Source of the DNA: Treponema rectale
GTDB lineage: Bacteria > Spirochaetota > Spirochaetia > Treponematales > Treponemataceae
Direction: 5' to 3'
NCBI RefSeq assembly: GCF_014202035.1
Contig: NZ_JACHFR010000003.1
Coordinates: forward strand, 375,223 to 436,234
Length of the DNA stretch: 61,012 nt
In this document: positions 26,580 to 33,998 of the stretch, piece after piece
Layout of the letters: every line of letters begins with the position of its first letter
Numbering within the stretch: the first letter of the stretch is position 1
Translations under genes and position numbers: made by a program
Notes under the pieces: generated by a model
What the model saw: only the letters and a program-made list of their open reading frames with translations
What the model was told of the DNA's origin: nothing
The model's database searches: none

Positions 26580-26654
26580 ACATATATTTCTTTTTTTATA
26601 GTCATTGCGGGAATTTGAGTTTGTTTTATGATGACTGTATCTGATTGAATATGA

Positions 26655-26709
26655 ATATCCGGTAGAGTATCCTTCTGTTTCTGGATGCTTTACCGGATAT
26701 TTTTTTTAT
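26655..26709 (+). terminator. Terminator after the trpR-like gene
   Basis: ATATCCGGTAGAGTATCC pairs with GGATGCTTTACCGGATAT with small mismatches, followed by eight or more T. Confidence 0.9.
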
Positions 26710-26783
26710 TGAGGGGGTAGTACAAACCCTCAAAACGGCGAAGTCAAGGCTTTAAGCGTTAGCGTGCCTTGACTCGACGTATT
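26704..26783 (-). repeat. 80-bp palindromic repeat, copy A
   Basis: Read on the minus strand, it matches the segment at 42272-42351 with 72 of 80 identical bases. It contains the stem GTCAAGGC / GCCTTGAC with near-complete extension to about 14 bp (CGTCGA / TTCGCCG side). It begins inside the 3' end of the IMP cyclohydrolase frame and provides its last codons and stop. Confidence 0.85.
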
Positions 26784-27492
26784 TGTTTTTATTTACGATT
26801 CTTGTTTCTGTTTTGCCGGTTGCAATTTCAATATAGCGTACGAATAATGAAACTTTATTGTCTTCATTCAGGTTGTTCCATATTCTTTCTGTTAATTCAT
26901 CGATGTTTCCCTTGAGTTCAACTTTTTCCGGTTCTCCGCTGAAGCTTGGAAGTGGATTTCCGTTCTGCATGTATGTGTGAATGTAACGGCCTGTTCCTGC
27001 GGCAGGGTTTTCGTAGGCAAAGGTAAAGCGGTTTGTTCCGTTTTCATCTCCGTCATCACTTTTCAAAATTGAAAGGGTAATATCGTATTTTGAGTTTTCA
27101 ACATGGAGTGCTGCAGAAATACGCGGGGTAAAATTAGGAGCGTCAGGTTCAAATTTCCTTGAGCGAAGGGACTGTTCAAATGTAAGTCCTTTTTTAAGTC
27201 CGTCCCATGCTGTGTCAGTCTGGTCTCCGTTGGTAACTACTGTAATTCCAGGAAGAACTTTTACAGGAGAGTAGATTATAAGGCTTGGATCTGTGAGCTT
27301 TGAAGGATCGAAGGCCTGTGTTTTTATACCGTCACCTTCTTCAACAAAAACTCTGTTTCTGCTGTTTTCGCTTCTTCCCATAATCCAGTAGGCAGCAACG
27401 GCATATTTACCGTCTTCTGATTTTCCTGCAATAATTCCTCTTCCCGGATATTCATTTTGAGAAAGAGTTGATGCAAGGTCTTTTTTTTCCAT
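26752..27492 (-). CDS. purO: IMP cyclohydrolase (archaeal PurO-like family)
   Basis: 246 residues. The start NEYPGRGIIAGKSEDGKYAV and AYWIMGRSENSRNRVF match the IMP cyclohydrolase family known from archaeal PurO, which closes the ring of FAICAR to make IMP. In most bacteria the bifunctional PurH does this step. The ATG at 27492 has AAGGAG 7 nt upstream; the longer frame to 27537 is not supported. The final nine residues (YVESRHANA) and the stop are encoded by the 80-bp repeat, so the native C-terminus has been replaced or extended. An extended -10 promoter (TGATATAAT, 27573-27581 on minus) lies 80 nt upstream. Confidence 0.82.
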   Translation of the reverse strand: MEKKDLASTLSQNEYPGRGIIAGKSEDGKYAVAAYWIMGRSENSRNRVFVEEGDGIKTQAFDPSKLTDPSLIIYSPVKVLPGITVVTNGDQTDTAWDGLKKGLTFEQSLRSRKFEPDAPNFTPRISAALHVENSKYDITLSILKSDDGDENGTNRFTFAYENPAAGTGRYIHTYMQNGNPLPSFSGEPEKVELKGNIDELTERIWNNLNEDNKVSLFVRYIEIATGKTETRIVNKNKYVESRHANA

Positions 27493-27572
27493 TTTGTTCT
27501 CCTTTATAAAGCTCCGGCGGCATTCATACGTTTTCAAATGTTTTTGATTGCGTCTTCCGGCAGTTTTTCCGG

Positions 27573-27581
27573 ATTATATCA
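27573..27581 (-). promoter_or_regulatory. Extended -10 promoter of the IMP cyclohydrolase gene
   Basis: TGATATAAT on the minus strand, matching the TGnTATAAT extended -10; no clear -35. It is back-to-back with the FHA promoter. Confidence 0.55.
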
Positions 27582-27587
27582 TAGTTG

Positions 27588-27617
27588 TTGGCGTTTTTCT
27601 ATTATTCGGGGTATAAT
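27588..27617 (+). promoter_or_regulatory. Promoter of the phosphosignalling operon
   Basis: -35 TTGGCG (27588-27593), 18-nt spacer, perfect -10 TATAAT (27612-27617). The ATG of the FHA gene is only 6 nt beyond the -10, predicting a leaderless transcript. Confidence 0.6.
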
Positions 27618-27623
27618 AATTGT

Positions 27624-27968
27624 ATGGCAGATACAACAGTAGTTAACGCAAGTCCCCTGGGCCAGCATCTTGAAAGGATTGCAGAAAGCCAGCAGGTTTC
27701 GTATTTGGTATTCAACAAGAAACGCATAACCCTTGTTGCAAAGATTACAATCGGCAGAGAAACGGACAATACCATTGTCATTGACAATAAACTTGCCAGC
27801 CGTCATCACTGTATGATTCAGAAAATACGTGATGCTTATTTCCTGAAAGATGAAAACTCAACAAACGGAACATTTCTGAATGGAAGACGCATTCCTCCTG
27901 ATAAGTATGTACGTTTGAATCCCGGTGATAAGATTACAGTGGGATCTTCTAACCTTATAATGGGCTGA
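27624..27968 (+). CDS. FHA-domain protein
   Basis: 114 residues, almost entirely one FHA domain (about 28-112). The phosphothreonine-binding pattern is canonical: ITIGRETDNTIVID, then SRHHC and NSTNGTFLNGRRI. Such proteins read Ser/Thr-kinase output. The ATG at 27624 lacks a ribosome site; TATAAT lies 6 nt upstream. It is the first gene of a four-gene operon with a PPP phosphatase, a Ser/Thr kinase and a winged-helix protein, so the natural ligand is probably the kinase or its substrate. Confidence 0.92.
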   Translation: MADTTVVNASPLGQHLERIAESQQVSYLVFNKKRITLVAKITIGRETDNTIVIDNKLASRHHCMIQKIRDAYFLKDENSTNGTFLNGRRIPPDKYVRLNPGDKITVGSSNLIMG

Positions 27969-27977
27969 TTTTTTTTG

Positions 27978-29018
27978 ATGAATCAAAACAGTTTATTAAA
28001 AAAAATTGAGGATTATGTCTCTCTTGATAAACTTCCTGATGACCGGACTGCTATGGAAGAACTGGATGAGGCGGTTTCTGTTTTAGAAAACGAAACTGCT
28101 TTTTACCGGCCTGTAAAGCGGAACGGAAAATGCGGAGCCCTTCTGGATTTTACGAAAAATACTCTTCCTGTAATTCTTGTTCCTGATCTTCACGGACGGA
28201 AAGATTTTCTTCTTAATCTGCTGAAACTGGATGTTTCCTCATTAAAAAAAACAGGAGCCTTTGACGGTACTGCATTCAGTTCAGCCGGCTGTCGTGTGGC
28301 AGATCTTCTTGCAGAAAAAGAAATAATAGTTGTATGCGTTGGTGACGGCATTCATTCAGAAAAGCGCGGAAGAATGAGGTGGATGCAGGCTTATGAAGAC
28401 TGGAAATGCAGCGCTGCGGCAGGTCCGTCGATGCAGGAAGAAATGAAAGAAAATATTGCCACCATGCGTGCCGTTATGGAACTAAAAAAAATCTTTCCTG
28501 AAAACTTTCATTTTCTTAAGGGAAATCACGAAAACATTCTTAATTCATCAGAAAACGGAAATCTTCCCTTTTACAAATATGCAAACGAAGGCCAGATGAC
28601 CTGTGATTTCATACGGCAGGTGTATGGTGATGCAGTTTTATATCTGATCAGCCTTTGGGAAAAAAATCTTCCGCTGTGCTGTGCTTTTAAGGATTTTTGT
28701 GTTTCTCATGCAGAGCCCGGAAAATTCTATACCAGAAAAAAAATAATAGAAGGCAGCGGAGAAGTGGTGCATTCCTTTACCTGGACGGATAATGATGCAG
28801 CTGATGAGGGATGCGTTCAGAAACTCTTTAAGGAACTTACGGGACTTGATAAAGAAAAAGCCCTCTGGTTTGGAGGACACAGACCTGTAAGAGATAAATT
28901 TTATTTAAGGCAGAACGGTTCTTATGTTCAGTTTCATAATCCTGAAAAAATGAACGTTGCTGTTGTGGGCAGGGCTAGTGACTTTGATCCTGAAAAAAGT
29001 ATAATCAGTGTGATTTAA
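27978..29018 (+). CDS. PPP-family (calcineurin-like) protein phosphatase
   Basis: 346 residues. Metal-binding motifs are visible: Asp70-x-His72 (VPDLHGRKD), Gly122-Asp123 (VGDGIHSE), Asn183-His184 (KGNHEN), then SHAEP and GGHRP. This is a PPP/metallophosphatase layout, likely removing phosphate from Ser/Thr. The usual GDxVDRG motif reads GDGIHSEKRG, so the second Asp is not conserved. The helical N-terminus (1-60) and the insertion at about 125-165 are unusual. The start is 9 nt after the FHA stop and has no ribosome site, suggesting translational coupling. By context it would oppose the kinase that follows. Confidence 0.82.
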   Translation: MNQNSLLKKIEDYVSLDKLPDDRTAMEELDEAVSVLENETAFYRPVKRNGKCGALLDFTKNTLPVILVPDLHGRKDFLLNLLKLDVSSLKKTGAFDGTAFSSAGCRVADLLAEKEIIVVCVGDGIHSEKRGRMRWMQAYEDWKCSAAAGPSMQEEMKENIATMRAVMELKKIFPENFHFLKGNHENILNSSENGNLPFYKYANEGQMTCDFIRQVYGDAVLYLISLWEKNLPLCCAFKDFCVSHAEPGKFYTRKKIIEGSGEVVHSFTWTDNDAADEGCVQKLFKELTGLDKEKALWFGGHRPVRDKFYLRQNGSYVQFHNPEKMNVAVVGRASDFDPEKSIISVI

Positions 29019-29034
29019 AACTAAAGAGGTAAAA

Positions 29035-30687
29035 ATGGCTGTTGTTCCGGAAGTGATTGGAAAATATAAGATACTGTCTGTTGTTGCAGTAGGAGGAATG
29101 GGTACTGTTTACAGGGCCCTGCATCCTTCCCTGAAGAGAACTGTAATCATAAAGAAACTTATGCTGAAAGCAGGCGGACAGTCCATCAGGGAACGGTTTA
29201 AGCGTGAGGCGCAGATTCTTCTTGATCTTTCTTCTCCTTATGTAGTCCGTATGTTTGATTATTTTACGGAAGGAAGGTCTGATTATATCGTTCTGGAGTT
29301 TGTTGACGGAATGTCTCTGGATAAACTCATCGAGAGGCAGGTTTCTCTTCCGGCAGAATTATCTCTTCTTATTTTTCTTGATGCCTGTTACGGATTGAAA
29401 CATGCACATTCAAAGGGAATAATCCACAGGGATATAAAGCCAGGTAATATTCTTATTTCAAGACATGGTGAGGTAAAACTTGCTGACTTTGGAATCGCTT
29501 CGGCAGAAAAAGAAAGTGATGTTTCAGAAAATAAAATTCAGGAAAAAGCAGCAGAAAAAACTGTTTCCGATTCAAAGAAAATTTCAGACAGCATAACCCG
29601 TTCCGGTTCAACTCTCGGCACTCCGGCTTATATGAGCCCTGAACAGATTGCAGATTCAAGTAAGGTAGATCAGAGGGCTGACATTTATTCCATGGGGGTC
29701 ATGCTCTATGAAATGGTTACGGGAACAAAACCTTATCCCGGTGAAATGACCAGAAAGAATATAAGCCGCATAAAAAAAGGGGAGTATGTTCCTCCAAAAA
29801 AACTTGATCCGAAGCTTCCTTCTGTTGTCTGTTCCCTCATAAAAAAAATGATGCAGCCAAGGGCTGAAAGAAGGTTTAAGAATATTGATGCAGTCATAAA
29901 AAAAATCAGGGCTTATCTTTCCCGATATGATACTCATGCACTCAGGGTTCAGCTTGCCCAGTCGGTAATTTCATCAAAAGCCCTTTCCTATGAAGTCATG
30001 AAGCCAAAGCGGCGATGGTTTTCTTTTGTATTTACATGTGTCCTTACTTTTATATTGATTGCAGCTTCCATTCGTTTTGCCTGGAACGAGGGCTATATTC
30101 ATAAAACGCTTTTAAGCCGGTGGTATTCTCCTGTTACTTTAAGCCTTAAACTGCCTTCAACTGCCAGTGCTGATGCCGACCTTCAGTCCAGGGCATTCTT
30201 TTTTGTAGATGACAATGACCATATTCCGGAGGTAAAAAACACAAGACGCATCTTTACTGCAGATGAAAAATCTTCTGGCGCTGCCCTGTACTGCAGTACG
30301 AAACCAGTGTATTTGAAACCGGGAAAATACAGGGTTAAGATTGCATCTGGACCTTATGTGTGCTGGAAAAATATAAACGTCACCGGAGATGCCCTTAATG
30401 TTTCCGTGGATTTTTCCCGCGGCAATGCAGTCAGAAAGATAAACCTTCATACGTCGGCCTGTGATGTGGAGAGCGGACAGGATATTTCTTCCGGAACCCG
30501 TTTTCTGATTCTGTATGGAAATTCCTACGTTGATCTTGATACTGTTAATCCTTCTCATTTTGTCACCAGTAATGTATATAAGTTTAAGGCTGTTCATAAA
30601 GATTATGAGGATGAGTATTTCAGTCTCAGACTTGACTGGTATCAGGATGAACTTTTCATTAATGCCGGGATGAAAAAAAAGAAATGA
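29035..30687 (+). CDS. Transmembrane Ser/Thr protein kinase (PknB-like)
   Basis: 550 residues. The kinase domain spans about 10-295: glycine loop VAVGGMGTVY (17-26), Lys40, HRDIKPGN (131-138), DFG (151-153) and YMSPEQ (199-204). All catalytic residues are present. The segment between DFG and SPE is long and rich in Ser, Lys and Glu. One membrane helix lies at about 328-348, and the remaining 200 residues are a beta-rich extracytoplasmic domain with VYLKPGKYRVKI. It is likely a periplasmic sensor that phosphorylates cytoplasmic targets. GAGG lies 8 nt before the ATG. The stop overlaps the next start (ATGA). Confidence 0.95.
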   Translation: MAVVPEVIGKYKILSVVAVGGMGTVYRALHPSLKRTVIIKKLMLKAGGQSIRERFKREAQILLDLSSPYVVRMFDYFTEGRSDYIVLEFVDGMSLDKLIERQVSLPAELSLLIFLDACYGLKHAHSKGIIHRDIKPGNILISRHGEVKLADFGIASAEKESDVSENKIQEKAAEKTVSDSKKISDSITRSGSTLGTPAYMSPEQIADSSKVDQRADIYSMGVMLYEMVTGTKPYPGEMTRKNISRIKKGEYVPPKKLDPKLPSVVCSLIKKMMQPRAERRFKNIDAVIKKIRAYLSRYDTHALRVQLAQSVISSKALSYEVMKPKRRWFSFVFTCVLTFILIAASIRFAWNEGYIHKTLLSRWYSPVTLSLKLPSTASADADLQSRAFFFVDDNDHIPEVKNTRRIFTADEKSSGAALYCSTKPVYLKPGKYRVKIASGPYVCWKNINVTGDALNVSVDFSRGNAVRKINLHTSACDVESGQDISSGTRFLILYGNSYVDLDTVNPSHFVTSNVYKFKAVHKDYEDEYFSLRLDWYQDELFINAGMKKKK

Positions 30688-31409
30688 CTTCGGTTTTACT
30701 TACAAAAGAGTCTCAGGTGTCCGTCTGGAAATACTTGTCGTCAATTCTTGAGAAGGACGGGCTTTCTGTAAAGATAATGACGGATCATGAGGAATTTTAT
30801 TCTTACGTAGAAGCACATCAATTCAATGAGATTGATTTTGTTCTCGTTGATATGTCTTCCGTTCAGCTTGATTCTTTTAATCCGTACAGTCTTTTTCTTG
30901 ATGAAGGAATACTGATTCCTGTCGTGGTATACAATGATCCTTTTCCGCAGTGTGACCGGAGGGCATTTTACTGGGCTTTGAAAAACGAAGAATATTTTAA
31001 TCCTATTTTTACGGTTTCAAAACTCGCAAAGTACAGTACAATCTGGATCCGCCTGCAGAATCTGCTGGAAAGTCCTGAAATAAATCCTTACATCAGCTGC
31101 ATATGCCGTGAGAAAGAGTTTTCCCCTGAGGGAAACGTCAGCAGTTTCGAGGATTTTTTGAGGAAAAATCATTTGGGCGGTCTGAAGGAAAAACTTATCA
31201 GTTATCTTTATGACAGAAAAAACAGAAAGGCTGCAGTTTCAGAAATCTGTATGTATCTATGGAATGAAGACAGTCAGAAAACGCGAAGGCATTTGTGTAC
31301 GCTGGTTCATGAACTAAGGAATTTTTTGAAAAATAAAAACGTAACTTTCCTGCAGCTCCTTCGGGTTTCAAAAGAAACTTACATGCTTTCTGTAATTTCT
31401 GCCGGATAA
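30684..31409 (+). CDS. Winged-helix regulator with a pseudo-receiver domain
   Basis: 241 residues. The first 120 residues follow a response-regulator receiver layout (SVLLTKESQVSVWKYLSSIL, then IDFVLVDMSS), with Asp56 at the phosphoacceptor position. The acidic pair after strand 1 is missing (TKES), so normal aspartate phosphorylation is doubtful. The last 75 residues look like an OmpR/PhoB winged helix (LKEKLISYLYDRKNRKAAVS, then EICMYLWNE, VHELRNFL and LLRVSKETYMLS). It overlaps the kinase by 4 nt (ATGA), so it is very likely its partner and possibly its substrate. No sensor histidine kinase is present. Confidence 0.75.
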   Translation: MTSVLLTKESQVSVWKYLSSILEKDGLSVKIMTDHEEFYSYVEAHQFNEIDFVLVDMSSVQLDSFNPYSLFLDEGILIPVVVYNDPFPQCDRRAFYWALKNEEYFNPIFTVSKLAKYSTIWIRLQNLLESPEINPYISCICREKEFSPEGNVSSFEDFLRKNHLGGLKEKLISYLYDRKNRKAAVSEICMYLWNEDSQKTRRHLCTLVHELRNFLKNKNVTFLQLLRVSKETYMLSVISAG

Positions 31410-31441
31410 TAAAAAAGGGGATGACCAGTAAGTTCAAAAAC

Positions 31442-31584
31442 TGTCATTTTCGGGCTGTCAACAACTTTTTATAAGTGTCATTTTCGGGCCCGACCCGAAA
31501 ATCCCTCTGCACGAGATTGCCGCATCAAGTGCGGCAATGACAGGCTGTCGAGCACGGCAATGACTCATACTTATTGGACAGCCC
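31442..31584. repeat. Palindromic REP/MITE-like element
   Basis: Ends GGGCTGTC (31452-31459) and GACAGCCC (31577-31584) are inverted. Inside are two perfect 9-bp hairpins, ATTTTCGGG/CCCGAAAAT (31480-31502) and ATTGCCGCA/TGCGGCAAT (31516-31538). TGTCATTTTCGGGC is repeated at 31442 and 31476, and CGGCAATGAC at 31532 and 31555. It is non-coding and fills the gap between the phosphosignalling operon and the convergent pncB. Confidence 0.75.
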
Positions 31585-31604
31585 CCGCAGGTTAAATTTT
31601 TTAT

Positions 31605-33059
31605 TTACCTGATGTTCGCTTTTATGAATTCAAGCTTCAGGTCTTTAAGTTTTTCCGTTATAGAAACCTTATAGATGTGAGGATTCAGGATTCTTTTGTA
31701 TGAAGGATCAAGAGTTTCTATTTCCTTCATCATGACTTCACGGCTTTTTTTCAACTGTACTGAATCGTCCAGTCTTTCTTTTGTTCTCTGTCCGTCTTTA
31801 AGTCTGAGTGAAAGCATCGGTTTTACGGAAGCTGCCTTGAAGGTAAACTGTCTGTAGTCAATCATGGTGTGGTAGAAACGGTATTCTTTTTCAGGTTCGA
31901 TGGTTTCATTTTCCAGCCCCAGAATGTCTGCCCTTGCCATGGAGTTTTCATCATAAAGTCTCCAGACGTTCTTTATGCCCGGATTTGTAGTTTTTGCAGG
32001 ATTGTCTGAGAATTTCATTGCAGGAACCATTTCATTTTTTACTGCATCATGACGGGCTGCCAGTTTATATACACCGGTAAAGCTTGCTTCGTTGCCCCCT
32101 GTGACCATATGTGTGCCGACACCCCAGCTTGCTATTGGTGCATTTTGCTGTACGAGGGTTTCTATGATTTCTTCCGTCAGTTCATTTGAAACGGAAATAA
32201 ATGCCTGCGGAAAGCCCGCCTTGTCAAGTTCCTTGCGGACCTGCTGGGTAAGGTATGAAATATCCCCGGAATCAAGTCTGACTCCGAAGTTGTATCCCTG
32301 TTCAACAAGTTTTGCACCAGCCTTTATGGCGTTCTTGATTCCGCTTTTTAAGGTGTCGTATGTATCAATAAGGAATACTGTTTTTTCAGGATAAATTTTT
32401 GCATAGGCTTCAAAAGCTTCCAGTTCACTTGGAAAACTCATTATCCATGAATGAGCCATTGTTCCCATTACCGGTATGCCGTATATTTTTCCTGCAAGGG
32501 TGTTGCTTGTTCCTGCAGCACCTCCAATGTAGGCAGCCCTGGTTGCGCTCATTGCACCGTCCGGTCCCTGAGCACGCCTGAGTCCAAATTCCATTATGCT
32601 GCCTTTTTTGCTGGCGAGCCACACTCTGGCGGTTTTTGTGGCAATAAGGCTTTGAAAATTTATATGGTTGAGTACTAAACCTTCCAGAATCTGGGCTTCA
32701 ATAAGGTTAGCATGAATGCGGACAAGAGGTTCCTGAGGAAAAATAACGGAACCTTCTTCAAATGACCATAAGTCTCCTGAGAATTTAAAGTCTCTGAGGT
32801 AGTCAAGAAATCCTTCTTCAAAAATTTTCTGACTTCTAAGATAATCTATGTCTTCGTCTGAAAATCTGAATTCCGTAATTACGTCAAGAAGAGTTTCTAT
32901 TCCGGCAAAAATGCTGAAGCCTCCGTTAAACGGATTTCTTCTGAAAAACATATCAAACACAACTTTATGGTTCATGTTCTGTTTCCAGTATCCCTGAGCC
33001 ATAGTCAGTTCATAAAAATCTGTAAAAAGTGCGCTTGTGATTCTGTACTGCTGATTCAT
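31605..33059 (-). CDS. pncB: Nicotinate phosphoribosyltransferase
   Basis: 484 residues. It converts nicotinate and PRPP to nicotinate mononucleotide in NAD salvage. Family markers are FTDFYELTMAQGYWKQ at the N-terminus, RRAQGPDGAMSATRAAYIGG near 157-176, and GVRLDSGDI near 258. The ATG has AAGGAC about 7 nt upstream and TATAAT further upstream on the minus strand. It is convergent with the signalling operon and 30 nt downstream of the SDR gene, with which it may be co-transcribed. Confidence 0.95.
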   Translation of the reverse strand: MNQQYRITSALFTDFYELTMAQGYWKQNMNHKVVFDMFFRRNPFNGGFSIFAGIETLLDVITEFRFSDEDIDYLRSQKIFEEGFLDYLRDFKFSGDLWSFEEGSVIFPQEPLVRIHANLIEAQILEGLVLNHINFQSLIATKTARVWLASKKGSIMEFGLRRAQGPDGAMSATRAAYIGGAAGTSNTLAGKIYGIPVMGTMAHSWIMSFPSELEAFEAYAKIYPEKTVFLIDTYDTLKSGIKNAIKAGAKLVEQGYNFGVRLDSGDISYLTQQVRKELDKAGFPQAFISVSNELTEEIIETLVQQNAPIASWGVGTHMVTGGNEASFTGVYKLAARHDAVKNEMVPAMKFSDNPAKTTNPGIKNVWRLYDENSMARADILGLENETIEPEKEYRFYHTMIDYRQFTFKAASVKPMLSLRLKDGQRTKERLDDSVQLKKSREVMMKEIETLDPSYKRILNPHIYKVSITEKLKDLKLEFIKANIR

Positions 33060-33089
33060 AAATCGTCCTTCTGCTAAAACAAAATTATA

Positions 33090-33893
33090 TCAATTGCTTG
33101 GTCTTTTGCAATATTTGAAAGTAAACCATGCGCCTGCATAGCGTCCGATAAATCTGCTGGCTGCTGCTTTAAATTTCCACTTGAAGGCAAACATGGAGTA
33201 AAGTTTTCCCTTCCTGGATGCCTTTACTGCATGACGTACGGTTTTGACAGGATCTTTTCCGTGAAGAACTTCTTTTCTTGCACCTCTGGATGCTACATCT
33301 GCAAATTCCGTGCTTACGGGACCGGGACAGAGAGCCGTAACGCTTATTCCTCTGTGTTTCAGCTCAGCCCTTAGCGCAACACTGAAACTCAGGACGAATG
33401 CTTTTGAAGCTCCGTATACCGCAAAGTTTCCCAGAGGAAGGAATGAAGCAAGACTTGCGGTATTAATTATTCTGCTTCCTTTTTTCATATATGGAAGTGC
33501 AAATCCTGTAATTCCTGTCAGGGAAGTGCAGTTGAGTTCAATCATGTCCATTTCCCGTTCTGTGTCGGTATCTGCAAATTCTCCGTAGGTTCCGAAGCCG
33601 GCATTATTTACAAGAACTTTTATGCAGATGCCTCCTTCTTTTTCGTGAATTTTGTTTTCTTCTTCCAGCAGGGCTTTTATTTCAAAAGCTCCTTTTTTTC
33701 CGCTTATATCCAGGGCAACAGGTTTTACTTTTACGCCTGAGTGCTTAAGTTCTATTTCTTTTTTTAGAGCTTCAAGCCTGTCGTTTCTTCTTGCAACGAG
33801 CCACAGTTCATCCGGCTGTTCATCCGCAAGTTCTGCTGCGAAACAGGTCCCCATTCCGCTGGATGCACCGGTTACTATTATTATTTCTTTCAT
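33090..33893 (-). CDS. Short-chain dehydrogenase/reductase
   Basis: 267 residues, classical SDR size. The nucleotide-binding GASSGMGTCFA (7-17), NNAGFG (near 91), the catalytic Ser in NTASLASF, and the YGASKAF active-site Tyr/Lys are all present. The substrate is not predictable; the pattern LCPGPVSTEFADVASRG resembles the DltE/YqjQ-like group. The start has no clear ribosome site. An extended -10 (TGCTATAAT) ends 9 nt upstream, so the leader is very short. Confidence 0.9.
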   Translation of the reverse strand: MKEIIIVTGASSGMGTCFAAELADEQPDELWLVARRNDRLEALKKEIELKHSGVKVKPVALDISGKKGAFEIKALLEEENKIHEKEGGICIKVLVNNAGFGTYGEFADTDTEREMDMIELNCTSLTGITGFALPYMKKGSRIINTASLASFLPLGNFAVYGASKAFVLSFSVALRAELKHRGISVTALCPGPVSTEFADVASRGARKEVLHGKDPVKTVRHAVKASRKGKLYSMFAFKWKFKAAASRFIGRYAGAWFTFKYCKRPSN

Positions 33894-33941
33894 ACAGGTT
33901 AAATTATAGCATTAAAACTTTTTTTATTATATATCATGCTT

Positions 33942-33970
33942 TTGCCGGTACTTTTTTTAATATTTAAATT
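33942..33970 (+). promoter_or_regulatory. Promoter of the GH3 gene
   Basis: -35 TTGCCG (33942-33947), 17-nt spacer, -10 TAAATT (33965-33970). It supports the ATG at 33999 rather than those at 33936 or 33975. Confidence 0.45.
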
Positions 33971-33998
33971 TAATATGTTATCTGATAATCTACAGGAC

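Noticed and set aside
31500-31580. CRISPR-like short repeats
   Set aside because: The repeats are palindromic and irregular, not evenly spaced, and there are no cas genes.
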